Positions 37,428 through 49,515 of a DNA stretch of 64,000 nt are shown here, in pieces. The stretch is from Glandiceps talaboti (taxonomy: Eukaryota; Hemichordata; Enteropneusta; Spengelidae). Within the stretch, counting starts at the first letter, position 1. The number at the start of each line of letters is the position of its first letter. The DNA lies in contig NC_135560.1 in NCBI RefSeq assembly GCF_964340395.1, positions 3,747,998 to 3,811,997 on the forward strand, given 5' to 3'. Made by a program: the position numbers and the translations under genes. A model generated the notes under the pieces. The model had not been told where the DNA came from. It saw only the letters and a program-made list of their open reading frames with translations, and did no database searches.

Positions 37428-38558
37428 GGTTAATCGAAATGACTAGGTTTTAATAACATTTAATTATTTTGTTTGGAAATGTTCATATAATCCCCTTTAG
37501 AGGCAAATTAAATCTACAGCTGACGCTAAGGTATAATCTAGTCAAACACCTTTTGCCGAAGTATTAGCAGATTACACTGTTTCTACATTTGAGACTGTCA
37601 ACCACATTCCTTGTATATGCGATGTCAACGTGTAAAAGAGCTATTGATATCAATATCGTCACCAATCGCTCTAATTTTGTGCCATTGGTGGTTGTGAAGA
37701 ATACTTTATATACTCTTCAGAGAAAAACGTATATAGCTAGACCACGTGATGCACGACAATGTGTTGTTCACATAAATATGTTTTTTTTTAATGCAATGTC
37801 ATCGAATTAATATGGTAAAACAGTGTATTAATATACATAGTTCTTGATTTAAAAACAAAAATGTTAGATTTATGTTTAGGGGATTCGCAAATAATAGCTG
37901 ATAATGTAAGTATTCTTTATTTCAAATGTGTACGTCTGATAGGACAGTGTGTGGTTTGAGAGAGACGTGTGTGTAGTCTTTGTTTTAATTTTGGTGGCCA
38001 AGTAGGTCGTCCGGTCCATCATTAAAAAAGCCAGATAATTGAATATTTCGTACTGATTGTTTAATGAATTCAGACAAGTAAGCTCTCAATATTTCACAAT
38101 GTCGAAATCAAAATGATTGGAAATACCCTGGTTTGGGGAAGGTAAATATTACGACAGAACCCCATGACATGTAAGTGCAACTGTGGTGTACGTACTCGGG
38201 GTACATTTGTATTTGCATTAAGTGCTTGAAGTGGTTTCTGCGCCCTTACTTTGACGAGCATAGCGAGTAAGAGTGCAACAGAAAATACTGCAAGCCCGAG
38301 TGCAAATACCCCTGAGTACCCACACTGGAATTCAGTGGTATGGGGTTTTGTTAATTATTATGTTGACCTAAAACGACAAATTGCGTCCTCATTTGCATAT
38401 CATTTGCATACAGGTATGCATATTGTTTTCGGTATTGCACTGTGCAAATACGAACGTTTGATATGACAATGTGTGCATTGAGGGAATAATGTGCAATCAC
38501 TGTTTTTTTTGTAATTGACATCGTGGAGTTTTCATCTTTTAAACACCAAGTGACTGCG
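37428..38558 (+). repeat. 1.1-kb direct duplication, copy 1
   Basis: From GGTTAATCGAAATGACTAGG to CATCTTTTAAACACCA it is nearly identical to 39381-40563. It includes a short open frame at 37619-37810 (MSTCKRAIDINIV..., start near the duplicated boundary) kept in both copies, and a fold-back segment at 38187-38335. No known domain is recognised in the short frame. Confidence 0.9.
38187..38335. repeat. 150-bp fold-back segment (also at 40139-40288)
   Basis: The left arm GTACTCGGGGTACATTTG...TTTGCATTAAGTGCTTG pairs with the right arm CAAGCCCGAGTGCAAATACC and CCTGAGTACCCAC. The centre GACGAGCATAGCGAG is itself near-palindromic. It may be an old MITE or a source of a hairpin RNA; both are inference. 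Confidence 0.6.
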
Positions 38559-39029
38559 AAGTTGTTTAATTCAATTGTTTTATTTTTCGTCCAACCAGAT
38601 TTTTTAAGGATCATATATAATTGAAAGTTAGAATATATTTTTTGAGTAGGAAGATGTGGAACAGTAATTAAAAATCACATTTGAATGCATGTTTAAAAAT
38701 TTCAGTTTCATTTCAAAATAAAATCACTTCCGCGTTATACTGTGGAATTGTTGACGATTTCCCTATGACACGAAACGTACAGTTGAAAGACGTGTTACTT
38801 TGTATACAACGATGATATTTTGTATGGTTGACAACAAAGTTGGCATTGGAAATGCTGGATACAGCTGGATTTCTAGTTGTCTGCTAGGTTTGTTTAAGGA
38901 TGTGCATTGATCACGTGATACAACAAGCAAAAATACGACTTTTTGTGAAAAACACGTCTGCATATCTGCAGGGCTGTCGACCAATCAGAATGCGAGATTG
39001 GTGACAGGTGACGTATAATTTAGAATATG

Positions 39030-39240
39030 CAAGAAGTGCATGTCATGATGTGTCCTTTAAAGCTTGTTTGTGTAGCTTATATTCTTAATGGTTAATTTGC
39101 ATAATTAATTATTTTTTCGATAATTAAGCCATATGTTGACTATGCAAGCTCCATATTTCATATAGTTTCATATAATTATGAAACTAATCTATGGTTTTGC
39201 CCTTACCAGAGTCATTCAGTTTAAATCTGGTCGTTAATGT
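39030..39240 (+). repeat. Dispersed repeat family A, copy 3
   Basis: It carries TGTGTCCTTTAAAGCTTGTT, GGTTAATTTGCATAATTAAT, CTATGGTTTTGCCCTTACC and CATTCAGTTTAAATCTGG, collinear with 9095-9300 reversed. It lies between the two arms of the 1.1-kb duplication. Confidence 0.65.
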
Positions 39241-39380
39241 GTTTAACAAAGTGAGAAATACATGTAGTACACTATACAATATTCGGTGTGTGTGTGTGTG
39301 TGTATGTTTTGTCAGGCCCAATATTACAGTAACCCATATTATATTCATTTACTGTATTTGTGTCGTCACCTGACACCGAT

Positions 39381-40563
39381 GGTTAACCGAAATGACTAGG
39401 TTTTAATAACATTTTATTATTTTGTTTTGAAATGTTCATATAATCCCCTTTAGAGGCAAATCAAATCTACAGCTGACGCTAAGGTATAATCTAGTCAAAC
39501 ACCTTTTGCCGAAGTATTAGCAGATTACACTGTTTCTACATTTGAAACTGTCCTAACCACATTCCTTGTATATGCGATGTCAACGTGTAAAAGAGCTATT
39601 GATATCAATATCGTCACCAATCGCTCTAATTTTGTGCCATTGGTGGTTGTGAAGAATACTTTATATACTCTTCAGAGAAAAACGTTTTTAGCTAGACCAC
39701 GTGATGCACGACAATGTGTTGTTCACATAAATATTTTTAAAAAAATGCAATGTCATCGAATTAATATGGTAAAACAGTGTATTAATATACATAGTTTTTT
39801 ATTTAAAAACAAAAATGTTAGATTTACGTTTGGGGGATACGCAAATAATAGGTGATAATGTAAGTATTCTTTATTTCAAATGTGTACGTCTGATAGGACA
39901 GTGTGTGGTTTGAGAGAGACGTGTGTGCATTCTTTGTTTTTTATTTTGGTGGCCAAGTAGGTCGTCCGGTCCATCATTAAAAAAGCCAGATAATTGAATA
40001 TTTCGTACTGATTGTTTAATGAATTCAGACAAGTAAGCTCTCAATATTTCACAATGTCGAAATCAAAATGATTGGAAATACCCTGGTTTGGGGAAGGTAA
40101 ATATTATGACAGAACCTCATGACATTTAAGTGCAAGTGTGGTGTACGTACTCGGGGTACATTTGTATTTGCATTAAGTGCTTGAAGTGGTTTTGTGCCCT
40201 TACTTTGACGAGCATAGCGAGTGACAGTGCAACAGAAACTACTGCAAGCCCGAGTGCAAATACCCCTGAGTACCCACATTGGAATTTAGTGGTATGGGGT
40301 TTTGTTATTTTCATATTCACCTAAAACGACAAAAATTCCATAAAAATCATACAGCGCTAAATTACGCGATTTCGTGTGTAACAAAAAATTGCGTCCTCAT
40401 TTGCATATCATTTGCATGCAGTTATGCATATTGTTTTCGGTATTGCACTGTGAAAATACGAACGTTTGATATGACAATGTGTGCATTGAGGGAATAATGT
40501 GCAATCACTGTTTTTTGTAATTGACATTGTTGAGTTTTCATCTTTTAAAAACCAGGTGAAGCT
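39381..40563 (+). repeat. 1.1-kb direct duplication, copy 2
   Basis: Offset 1953 bp from copy 1. Differences include scattered substitutions and about 55 extra bases at 40328-40388 (CGACAAAAATTCC ... GTGTGTAACAAAA) absent from copy 1. The 92-codon open frame at 39577-39855 extends the 73-codon version of copy 1 by a frame difference near the A/T run at 39735. Confidence 0.9.
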
Positions 40564-40729
40564 GTTTATTCAAAAAGCCATTTGTGTCATATCAAATGAA
40601 AGTTAGGGTAACGTCATGAGGAAATTATATCAACCACTATACAATACGTGTTGGTCAAACGTGTTGAACAGTGTTTCTCTTTGTGGGAAAATGTATGAAG
40701 AGTTCGTATCATTTACATCAAGATTTGAA

Positions 40730-40734
40730 TTTTG

Positions 40735-40765
<31 letters not shown>

Positions 40766-40844
40766 GGGGAAGCTATATTAGTTTGTACAGTTAGCATTCC
40801 GAATTTTATTCCTAAAACTGTACGTCAGATAGGACAGTGTGTGT

Positions 40845-40888
<44 letters not shown>
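40730..40888. repeat. (TTTTG)n and (GT)n microsatellites
   Basis: TTTTG copies at 40730-40765 and a GT run at 40837-40888. Confidence 0.92.
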
Positions 40889-40889
<1 letters not shown>

Positions 40890-40890
<1 letters not shown>

Positions 40891-42635
40891 ATTGAGAGAG
40901 TGGGGAAATATATGCTTTGTAAATTGAAGGTGTGGGATTTCATGACTAACAAGTTAATTTTTAAGTGAGTGCGATTTCAATCGTAATGATTGAACGTTAT
41001 TATTATTTTTTCCACTTTAATAAAAATGACTGATTTATGACGTCATTATGTAGAGTGTATTTTTCGCTATTCAAGGGTATAGTTCTTAACGGGAATAGTA
41101 AGATAGATAACAAGATGAATACTATAGAATGACCATGTTAAGGCCACAATACATCATTAAACTGAACTTTTAAGCACTTTCATTTGATGCTCTTTAAATT
41201 GTTGGCGTTGACGTAAAATACAGTGTTTGAAAAATGAGCACCTTCCTTCAAAAATGTGTAAATAATGCATGTAAAAATGTTTCATACAACTTGTAGCTCT
41301 TTGACACCTTATACATCAATGAACGAGCGTGATGGAAAGTCTATGGGCTTTAATGGGATGCGTTGTCAACTTGAAAGCACCAATATTTGCACATACCTAA
41401 CCATACAGCTTGGGACACCCCTCCTAAACGTAATTCCATTTTCGTCGCTCCTCTTCCTCGTTGTTGCAACCTAAATTACATTACTTTACTTACTTGCTAT
41501 ATATTATTGGTGATAAATGCTCTTCTCCCAACTTTCCCATGATAATAGTAGAATGTGAAATTCATTTTACTTTCTTAGTAATTATTAAATTGTCATTTTT
41601 CATCGTAAATTTAGAAATTGTAATTTCTTCTTATTAGTTTAATTTAATACATTGCTTTCTGTAAATAGTACTGGATGACCCCCCCCTCCCTCATCCACCC
41701 TTTTCTATTGGAGAGTCAGTGGCCAGGTGCCTTCTCAACACTGATTCGTAGAACACACAAAAAGCGATATGCCCATAGCAGTTGGGGACCACAGCAACTT
41801 ACAAGACCGGCCACAATGTGTGCCAGGCTAACATCAAGGTTCTAGTAGTAGAAGACGGATCGAAAAGTCGAATTGTTTTACTGTTCCAACGTAACTATAT
41901 TCCAAGTGATATAACCCCTCTACCTTGTCAGATACTCAACTATTCCTCATCGTAAGCAAAGTTTAAAAATACGAGACATTTGTCCCTCAACTGTCCAATA
42001 TTCCCAGTTTCTTTTCGTTGGGACATGGAGGTATAAGAGGAGACGGCGTTTACGTTAGATACTAAACCAACAATATCTGGTTAACTGTATGGATGCAATT
42101 CCCTCAAGATGTCGATTCAACTCTGTTTTTCCCAATGCTTGTTTATGTTTACGTGCTGAATTATTATCCTTCTTGCAATTGGACTTTCTATTTACCTTTC
42201 CATCACGGAAAGCAGTTAAAACCGCACCTATAATATTAAATGTCAGTTGAAAGATGTATTCACATTTCCAATCTTCTCTACCCCCTAACCCCGCTCACTC
42301 CTATTGTTTGGAGGTAGTATAAATCATATAAACTGAACTCATTTGGTGGAGTTGACATTTGTAACAAATCTGTCAATCTCATTGGCATTTTTCTTTGGAA
42401 CGAAATGGTTGGTACACTCGGAAAGTATAGTATTGCAAGACCGTCCTTGGATGTTAGCGTGCCATTTGAAAAAAATACTATTGGTAACTTCTCTAGTTAA
42501 ATAAGATGTAACACGATGTCTTCGTTCCTTATATCTTAAATCTGATACATTAATTGAAATAATATAATATTGTTACGTTTCATTGCAAAGACACCACACC
42601 TGTTAATTAGTGGCCAATATTATCTGCAGTTTGAA
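40890..42635. other. No recognised feature
   Basis: Unique sequence with a short C-rich run at 41680-41700. Confidence 0.6.
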
Positions 42636-42639
42636 TTGT

Positions 42640-42945
42640 GTAATAAGGCTGAAATTTGGTTTTGAAAACAAATATGTAATATATACTCTGGCCATTCTAC
42701 GTCACGACAACTCGCGTCTATGTCACTGGTTCTGCTGTGTTCGAAATATGAGTCAAAACATTTGGAATTGCCGATTTTTCTTCGCTATTCCTGGTACTGG
42801 TATAATCATGTTATTCTGCAATAATTTTTTTCATTCAGTCAGAAAGAAAATACTCGTGACCTAACGACTCGTACATAATGACAAAGACCCCTTTCCTTGG
42901 CTGAACGAAAAACAAATATTGTTGAACATTCAAACGTCATATTAT
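42640..42945. mobile_element. Fold-back (MITE-like) element, copy 2
   Basis: It shares TATACTCTGG, TTCTACGTCACG, CGCGTCTATGTC and GTTCTGCTGTGTTCGAAATA with the 49.1-kb copy. It then has an inverted pair: CAATAATTTTTTTCATTCAG against CTTGGCTGAACGAAAAAC and ATATTG. More diverged than the 49.1-kb copy. Confidence 0.55.
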
Positions 42946-43499
42946 TACCCATTCAGTGATTATCACTTACGCTTTCTGGTATTCTTCTTTGGCTTCGTAC
43001 CGTAAAATGCAAATCCATTAGTTCCCTTATCGTGTTATGTGTACAATTACAGACGTTAGTTTACCTGACGTACATGTTTCAGTACACCTTAGGGTGTACA
43101 ATACTGTGAGTAATAAGGCATTGTATTTAATACAGCATCGTATCAAAACACAGTCTAATTTTAAAAGTGTGAGATATATCTTCCGAGCGGGATAAACATG
43201 TATCTATCTTTAATATTTAGTCTTTTGTGTTTTCAAACTAATTTTCTTTTTCAATTGAAATTTGCTTGTTTACCTCTACAGTGAAGTATATAAATATATA
43301 GCAGGACTATCTCAACCAAACCTCATTTTTGAAGTAATGGCGAAATTCGGGAAGAACACACACTAGTACTGTGCAGTAGTCTTTACAAAAAATAAAAAAA
43401 ATAGTGAAGTCTTTCATGAACACATATCATGAAAATCACATGAAAAATGTGAATAAAACAAAACTTACCTCAGAGGCAATGTGTTATCATCAACTCAAT

Positions 43500-43660
43500 C
43501 CAAAAGGAATTGGCCAATTGCGAGACTGCAGAACAGGTTGGCTAATCGTTATTCGACAATCCCAATCACGTGATCACTGTCTGCCAATCAGTTGCTGTTA
43601 TTCACTTAATCTTAAAGCTATTACCTTCCGACCAATGGCATGCAAACCATATATACATGC
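43500..43660 (+). promoter_or_regulatory. CCAAT-rich promoter-like cluster
   Basis: Within 130 bp: GCCAATTG (43512), CCCAATCACGTGATC (43560, including the palindromic E-box CACGTG), GCCAATCAG (43583), ACCAATGG with ATGCAAAC, then CATATATACATG (near 43650). CCAAT, octamer-like and TATA-like elements in this order resemble a polymerase II promoter. No gene is recognised downstream, so this is tentative. Confidence 0.3.
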
Positions 43661-44017
43661 CTTGTCTAAATTACTTCCTAAGTCTAATTTATTCGTCTGG
43701 CCAGTAGCGGGGACAATGATCCTCAACTGAGTTGTTTTGTAAATCCCTTTATTAATCACATTGTTTAACAGCTGTTTTTTTCTGGGCAGTACCTCTTTTC
43801 GACTTGTGGTTTGTTGAGGGCAGCACTGGTCAATTTCTCTTTGGAAGTGTGTGTCTCCTACATGCTACTACTACTAGTATCACAAGAGCTGACGACAATA
43901 TTCCCCCCACACGTGTTTTTGTATAATTCGTTCGTTGATTTTCAGTATTATTTCAAGCGGTCTTTCGTGTGTGTGTGTGTGTGTGGTGATGGGGTTAATA
44001 GTTGGCCTATACACTGT

Positions 44018-44098
44018 GCTTTTTTGTGTTTGATGTTCGTTAGCTGTCGTACCTTCAAGCCCTCACGGGAACGACAGCTAACCACGTAACACAAAAGC
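44018..44098. ncRNA. Long imperfect hairpin
   Basis: GTTAGCTGTCGT (44039-44050) pairs perfectly with ACGACAGCTAAC (44071-44082) over a 20-base loop. An outer pair, GCTTTTTTGTGTT against AACACAAAAGC (44018-44030 and 44088-44098), extends it to about 81 bases. The size is like a microRNA precursor, but there is no evidence of expression. It could be remnant transposon ends. Confidence 0.3.
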
Positions 44099-44237
44099 GC
44101 AACGAACAGGTAAAAGTTGGTGAATGTAAAATTTCTCATCACATTGACGAACATGGTTGTTTACAGATGGTTGATAATATTGACAGTGCCTAAACCTCAA
44201 TGTTCGCTGAAATAAAACTTATCCTAATCAATTGTCA

Positions 44238-44271
44238 CCTCTAGAATATTGAATTAACATTATTCTAGAGG
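44238..44271. repeat. 11-bp perfect inverted repeat
   Basis: CCTCTAGAATA and TATTCTAGAGG separated by 12 bp. It lies 140 bp downstream of the larger hairpin. Function unknown. Confidence 0.6.
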
Positions 44272-44584
44272 TCAGAATGACATGTTTTCCTCTTTCAATT
44301 TTTTAAATCATTCATACTAGTACAGTTTCACAAATACCGGCCATCCTTCATGTATATACCTAAGACCAAATGCAAACTATTGTTTTGCATGACGAATGGG
44401 AACGATCACAATTTGAAAAGTGCAGAAGGTAAATTTTACAACAAAGAGGAAATTCCACAATCACAAAACAGATACTAGTTGTTGTGTCGATACTAGTAGG
44501 GTTATCACGGTAACAATAATGTTTAATGGATATTTAATGTGTCTATATTCTACTTTGGTGATTTCTATAAAATCAAAATTACTA

Positions 44585-45110
44585 TAAAGATAAAGATAAA
44601 CTAAAAATTTCTATAGCGCCAATATCCAAAAGCAAAATTGTCTTTGAAAATACACAAACCCAAAAATATACGCACGATAATACTTCTATAAGAAAAGACT
44701 ATAACACAAACATCAGATAACAAGTTTCAAACATTGTATAAATTGTTCAAAACTAAACCAAAGGAGAAAAAAATAGTTATGAAAGTTCTGATTCTGTAAT
44801 TCGAAAATGATAATGTGTCACAGATTAAAACTGGTATACAATTAAAAGTGTGCTTCCTTAAAAAGATAAGTCTTGACACTTCGTTTAAAAGACAGTACTG
44901 TTTGACATTGTTTGATTTCATATGGTAATTTATTCCATAGCTCTGGCGCGGCAGTCACAAATGCTCGTTTTCCGTAGGAAAGCCTAACTGGGTTTACTTT
45001 GAGAAGTAGTTTGTCCTTGGATCGAAGTTCACGTTCAAGTTCATATCGGGTGATTAGATTAGACAGATATAGTGGAACTAATCCATCATTTGCAATGCCC
45101 CTTTCTGATT
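44585..45110 (-). pseudogene. Fossil non-LTR retrotransposon 3' end
   Basis: From about 45108 downward the minus strand reads GIANDGLVPLYLSNLITRYELE, then SKDKLLLKVNPVRLSYGKRA, FVTAAPELWNKLPYEIK and, after a frameshift, SFKRSVKTYLFKEAHF and a stop. This is the typical C-terminal tail of CR1/L2-like RT proteins. A 3' UTR of about 250 bp follows, ending in GGCGCTATAGAAATT (plus-strand 44606-44620) and a short TTTATC-type tail at 44586-44600. The upstream part is absent. Confidence 0.75.
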
Positions 45111-45839
45111 TTAATTCAACTTCGTCTAAATTTTAGCAACTTGTAAATTACTGATTATTCCTAGTCGCTCGGCAAAGTCATGGAAACAATAAACTAGTGA
45201 GTTGGTTGCTTTCATTGCCTATCTTGCTTGTGTATATCATGTCATGTGTGTACGGCAAACTGTGTACTGCTGCATACACACATAAATGCAGTGCACATGA
45301 CATGCGTGATTCGCGTGATAACTATAGCTACATTGTAATACATTCTAGTGACGTCAGTCGACTTGCACGCGCAAAGTATAACTGTCGCCATCTTTAAACG
45401 CTGCACTGGTCAGCAAGCCTCATGCCTTCACGACTGAAAAATTCTGGATAATTATATTGATATTCCTGTAACAATCGATGTAGTGATACTGTGATCGATC
45501 CCAACTATATTCAGTGTCCTTATCGTTTGAATTTGGCATGTGTCACTGGGACCCGCAAATATGTATGTAGGCATACGCACATCATGTTGTCAGTTGAGTT
45601 GGAAAATTTAAAGCAGACGATATTTTGTTGGATAAAATCCAAGTACAAACAATAATATACAGTATGGGGTCAACGATCATGTCAACTTGTACTCAAATGT
45701 ATGTGTACACTTACTTTGAAGATTTTGTGAGGACTGCTGGTATTTTAGGTATTTACAATTTATTCTGGCGATTTTAGAGTTTTAGAATTGCTTAAGTTTG
45801 ATACAGATAATTCAAAAATCATGAAACTTTATTACTCCA

Positions 45840-46430
45840 GATATCATCAACTGGTGCATGCCAACAGCAATTGTTTTTTCCTAAATTTGAATTTTTTAAA
45901 GTGTTTTATGGCTAATTCTTCGAAAAAATCACATAATATGGTTATATTGGTTACCATGGCAACTGATGTTCATTAAATGACCAATTTTTTGAACTCAGCA
46001 TGACAAACTACTCTTGGTAGTGGGGTCAATGTGCAAATAAAAAGATATTTATCAGATTTACAATGTTATTTGTGAGATGTATGTGTATGTAATAAAAACA
46101 TAATTTTCACATCTACCTTATCTTTCCATGGAAACAGCTATCGAATTTATCAGTTTATGTTACACCAGGTAGCACTAACTCATACATGTCTAATACAAGG
46201 ACATTGTTTCACTGTATTATCTTTTTTCCAATGTTTTATGTCAAATTTTGGAAAAATGATTAACATATTATGGTGATTTTGGTTACCATGGCAACAGATG
46301 TTCATAAAATGACCCCATTTCTTGAACTCAGCATACAAAAATACCCCAGGTAGGGTGGTTAATATTCAAATAAACTCAATTATTACAAAAAATGTTATTT
46401 CTATATAATATTTAGTTTATTATTATTATT
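45840..46430 (+). repeat. 332-bp tandem repeat, two diverged copies, each with an X-box-like palindrome
   Basis: GTTACCATGGCAAC stands at 45950-45963 and 46282-46295, with matching context on both sides (ATGTTCATTAAATGACC and ATGTTCATAAAATGACC, then TTGAACTCAGCAT). The motif fits the RFX X-box consensus. Flanks agree less well, so the duplication is old. Confidence 0.65.
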
Positions 46431-46640
46431 TAACTTTATTTCAAAGAAAAAGAACGCAACAGCGCTCAAAGCATCCCATAGCTAAAACAGCCAGAAACCA
46501 GAATTAAACTGAATGCCTTCCATAAGGGTAGTCTTGAGTTTATTGTTCCTACACTTTATAATTGTTGGAATGCAAAGAACTTGGCTATAGTACATGATAT
46601 ACCCCTCAATTGGCAAAAAGGTGTGCCAAACTATAAGAAA
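46395..46640 (-). repeat. Dispersed repeat family A, copy 4, possibly ending in an (AAT)n tail
   Basis: The minus strand has GCCAATTGAGGGGTATATCA, TTTGCATTCCAACAATTATA and GGCATTCAGTTTAATTCTGG. Beyond that end lies AATAAAGTTAAATAATAATA (plus-strand 46403-46425), a SINE-like tail that may or may not belong to it. Confidence 0.55.
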
Positions 46641-46649
46641 TCGTGAAGG

Positions 46650-48340
46650 ACTGTGTGATATCAATCTATATCTAAGTATGTAGTGGAATAGGTGTAATGG
46701 GATTTTATTCAATTTTACAGACAGACAGACAGACACACAGGCATACATTTACCCATGCATACGGAACAAATGTTAAGATTACTTATTGGCATCATGTGAA
46801 CCTAATGAACCTTTTTTCTAGAGTGGTCATTCTTTGATGGATTCACTGTATTATCTATATCAAATCTGAATATTACAAAATTGAATAGAAACCTACATAA
46901 ACCACAGTTGAATGCAGTGCTTTCTAGTCTTGCGACAAATCTAAAAATAAACAGAAAAAACATGTCTTCATAACGAGTGAAAAAGATGAAATTTCAAGTA
47001 TACGAAAAGGAAATGACCGTCACTGTCGAGAGTGTCAATACAACAACAGAGTATAGTAGAATTACATGTATGTGACGTGTTGTGGTGTTGTGCAATCGGG
47101 TCAAATTAATGCCACTAGCAATTTCCTAAATTATGCGAGAAATGTAGCTCTGCATCTGTGATTTTTGAAGCCCCAGTAAAAGATAGTTGTCGAAAAAGTT
47201 GTTCACATGCCTTCTAGCTATTCTCAGTACAGGAAAGCTTGCTAGTGTCACAGATGACATATTTATATTTCAGTAAACTGAATATTTTAACAACATCGCA
47301 TGTCCTAGTTTGACTGAAAGGTCAATAGACTGTCTCAAGGATATCGGATTCAGACCACACAGGATTCCAAGCATACTCGAATACATGAGACGACGGTCTG
47401 CATTTCATAAATATCTAGGATTCATAGTGATCATTCATCAATGTTTTAAAATTACTTTTAGGGCATTATAACGCCCATGAAAACTGTAAATGGATTGCAT
47501 TAATTATTTGGCCATTGGCCATGCGTTATGTATATTTAGATTTTAAGGACGTCACAATAAAGCACACTGGGGACGGACAGGCACTTCAATTTTGGCTAGA
47601 GGACTTGGCTTGGCGGAAAGTCAATGAACGAGGCACTATGCTGGGTGCTTGCCTTCGTCTCGAGTGTACATTTACACACAAACTATGTAGTCTGAGCTAA
47701 TTCCCTTTAAAGTTCAAGTGTGATCCTGGTACGTACATACAGAAGTTGAGTCAGATATGAGATATGAGAGTGATTCGGGTGTTATTACTAGGTCTATCAG
47801 CTGTGTGCGAAGATCAGTAGTAATATTGGTGGAGAATCCGGGCATCGATCAGTAGTAATACTTTCCTCAACTTCACTCGGCCTTCGTGATCCCAAAATGC
47901 ACACCAGGGATACACACTCCTTTCCATGGCAAATAATAAACAAACTTCAAACCCTAGTACGCATCAGAAAACATACATACTTCATGGTAGCACGATACAG
48001 ATCTATACTTTGATTCAAAACAACTCGTCTATGACAACATCCTTATGTAACACCCAGTTCAAGAATTTCGTGATGCATGCTACAATGAAGTGAATTTTCA
48101 TGGCTCTCAAATTCGTTGGTTTCTCGAAATCTAAAAATATAATCTGGACTGAAACTTATAAATTTATATTTCAATATGCGTACCTTCTAATACAAGCAGA
48201 CTTTGAACGGTCTAGAAAGAAGGAAATCAATATCGGAAAATTTGACCTATTTCAAGCACTGTGTACAGAGCCCAGCATAACAATGTTTACTTTTCTCATT
48301 TTGCATATTATCCTAATTATGTTAATTAATGCGCTGACAC
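46650..48340. other. No recognised feature
   Basis: Unique sequence. A 61-codon frame at 47515-47700 and the non-repeat part of a frame from 48100 show no recognisable domain. Confidence 0.55.
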
Positions 48341-48344
48341 ACAC

Positions 48345-48538
<194 letters not shown>

Positions 48539-48623
48539 CATGTATTCTGTTTTTTGGCAAGGCCACCTCAAAGTTTCATAAAATATAGATTCTGCGCTTT
48601 CAGAAAAAGGCACAGTGGAATTT

Positions 48624-48657
48624 CCCCCCCCCCCCAAAAAAAAAAAAAAAAAAAAAA
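48624..48657. repeat. C12-A22 homopolymer junction
   Basis: A run of 12 C directly followed by 22 A. This could be a retroposed tail, but no element is recognised upstream. Confidence 0.85.
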
Positions 48658-49111
48658 TTAAAATGATACCAACAATCACTCATAGAGTAGAAATAGTGAT
48701 TTCCTGACACTTCCCCTTAAATCAATCAAAACTAAATCCTGGTAAATGTAAGTGTCACAAGTAAACGTCAATACAGTTTGGTTGCCTGTATTTCACAATG
48801 ATTATTCTTGACAACTTGTCAACCCGAGAACTATTTTTGAGAAATTAATCTCTGCGTTATACTTCAATTCAATGTTCAAACATGATAGTGAGTTGTAAAA
48901 AAATGATGGATCGCTGCATCATCCATGGTAACATTTGATTTTAGTGCTTTAGCAATAGGCCTTAAATAAATGTGTTGATATTACATGTCAGTTGAAATTG
49001 GTTTGCTAACTGAATACATGTATAGTAATTAACAATTACACATAGAAATGGTAGTAATCGCACTCGCAAAGCTGGCAGGTTTGTTAATATTCTTATTGAT
49101 GTAGTTCTACG

Positions 49112-49515
49112 TATACTATTAGATTGCCTAAACCTCATATCTACAATTATACAATGCACGAGCCAGGTTCAACAAAAAAATATGGAATATATACTCTGGT
49201 TGTTCTACGTCACGTCAGCGCGCGTCTATGTCTCGTCAACGCGTTTAGACATACGTCATTAGTTCTGCTGTGTTCGAAATATGAGTCAAAACTCTCAAAA
49301 TTCCCATTACTTTCCCCGATATCTTTTTATATTACTGGCGATGGTATGATTATATTATTCCCCAATATTTGTCTTCATTCAGCCAGAAAATACATAACCT
49401 AAGGGTTGTCACTACTTTTCTAGCGACTCGGTAGTGACAAGGGTCTCTCATGTCACTTTATTTTCCTTGGCTGAACAAAGAAAAATATTGGGGAGTAATT
49501 ATATCTAATAGTATA
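49112..49515. mobile_element. Fold-back (MITE-like) element, copy 3, nested inverted repeats
   Basis: The outer ends TATACTATTAGAT (49112-49124) and ATCTAATAGTATA (49503-49515) are perfect inverted repeats 404 bp apart. An inner pair, ATTCCCCAATATTTGTCTTC with ATTCAGCCA (from about 49357) against TTGGCTGAACAAAG and AATATTGGGGAGTAAT, encloses a centre with GGTTGTCACTACTTTTCTAG. It has no ORF. The ends could suit a TA-target DNA-transposon derivative (inference). Confidence 0.6.
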
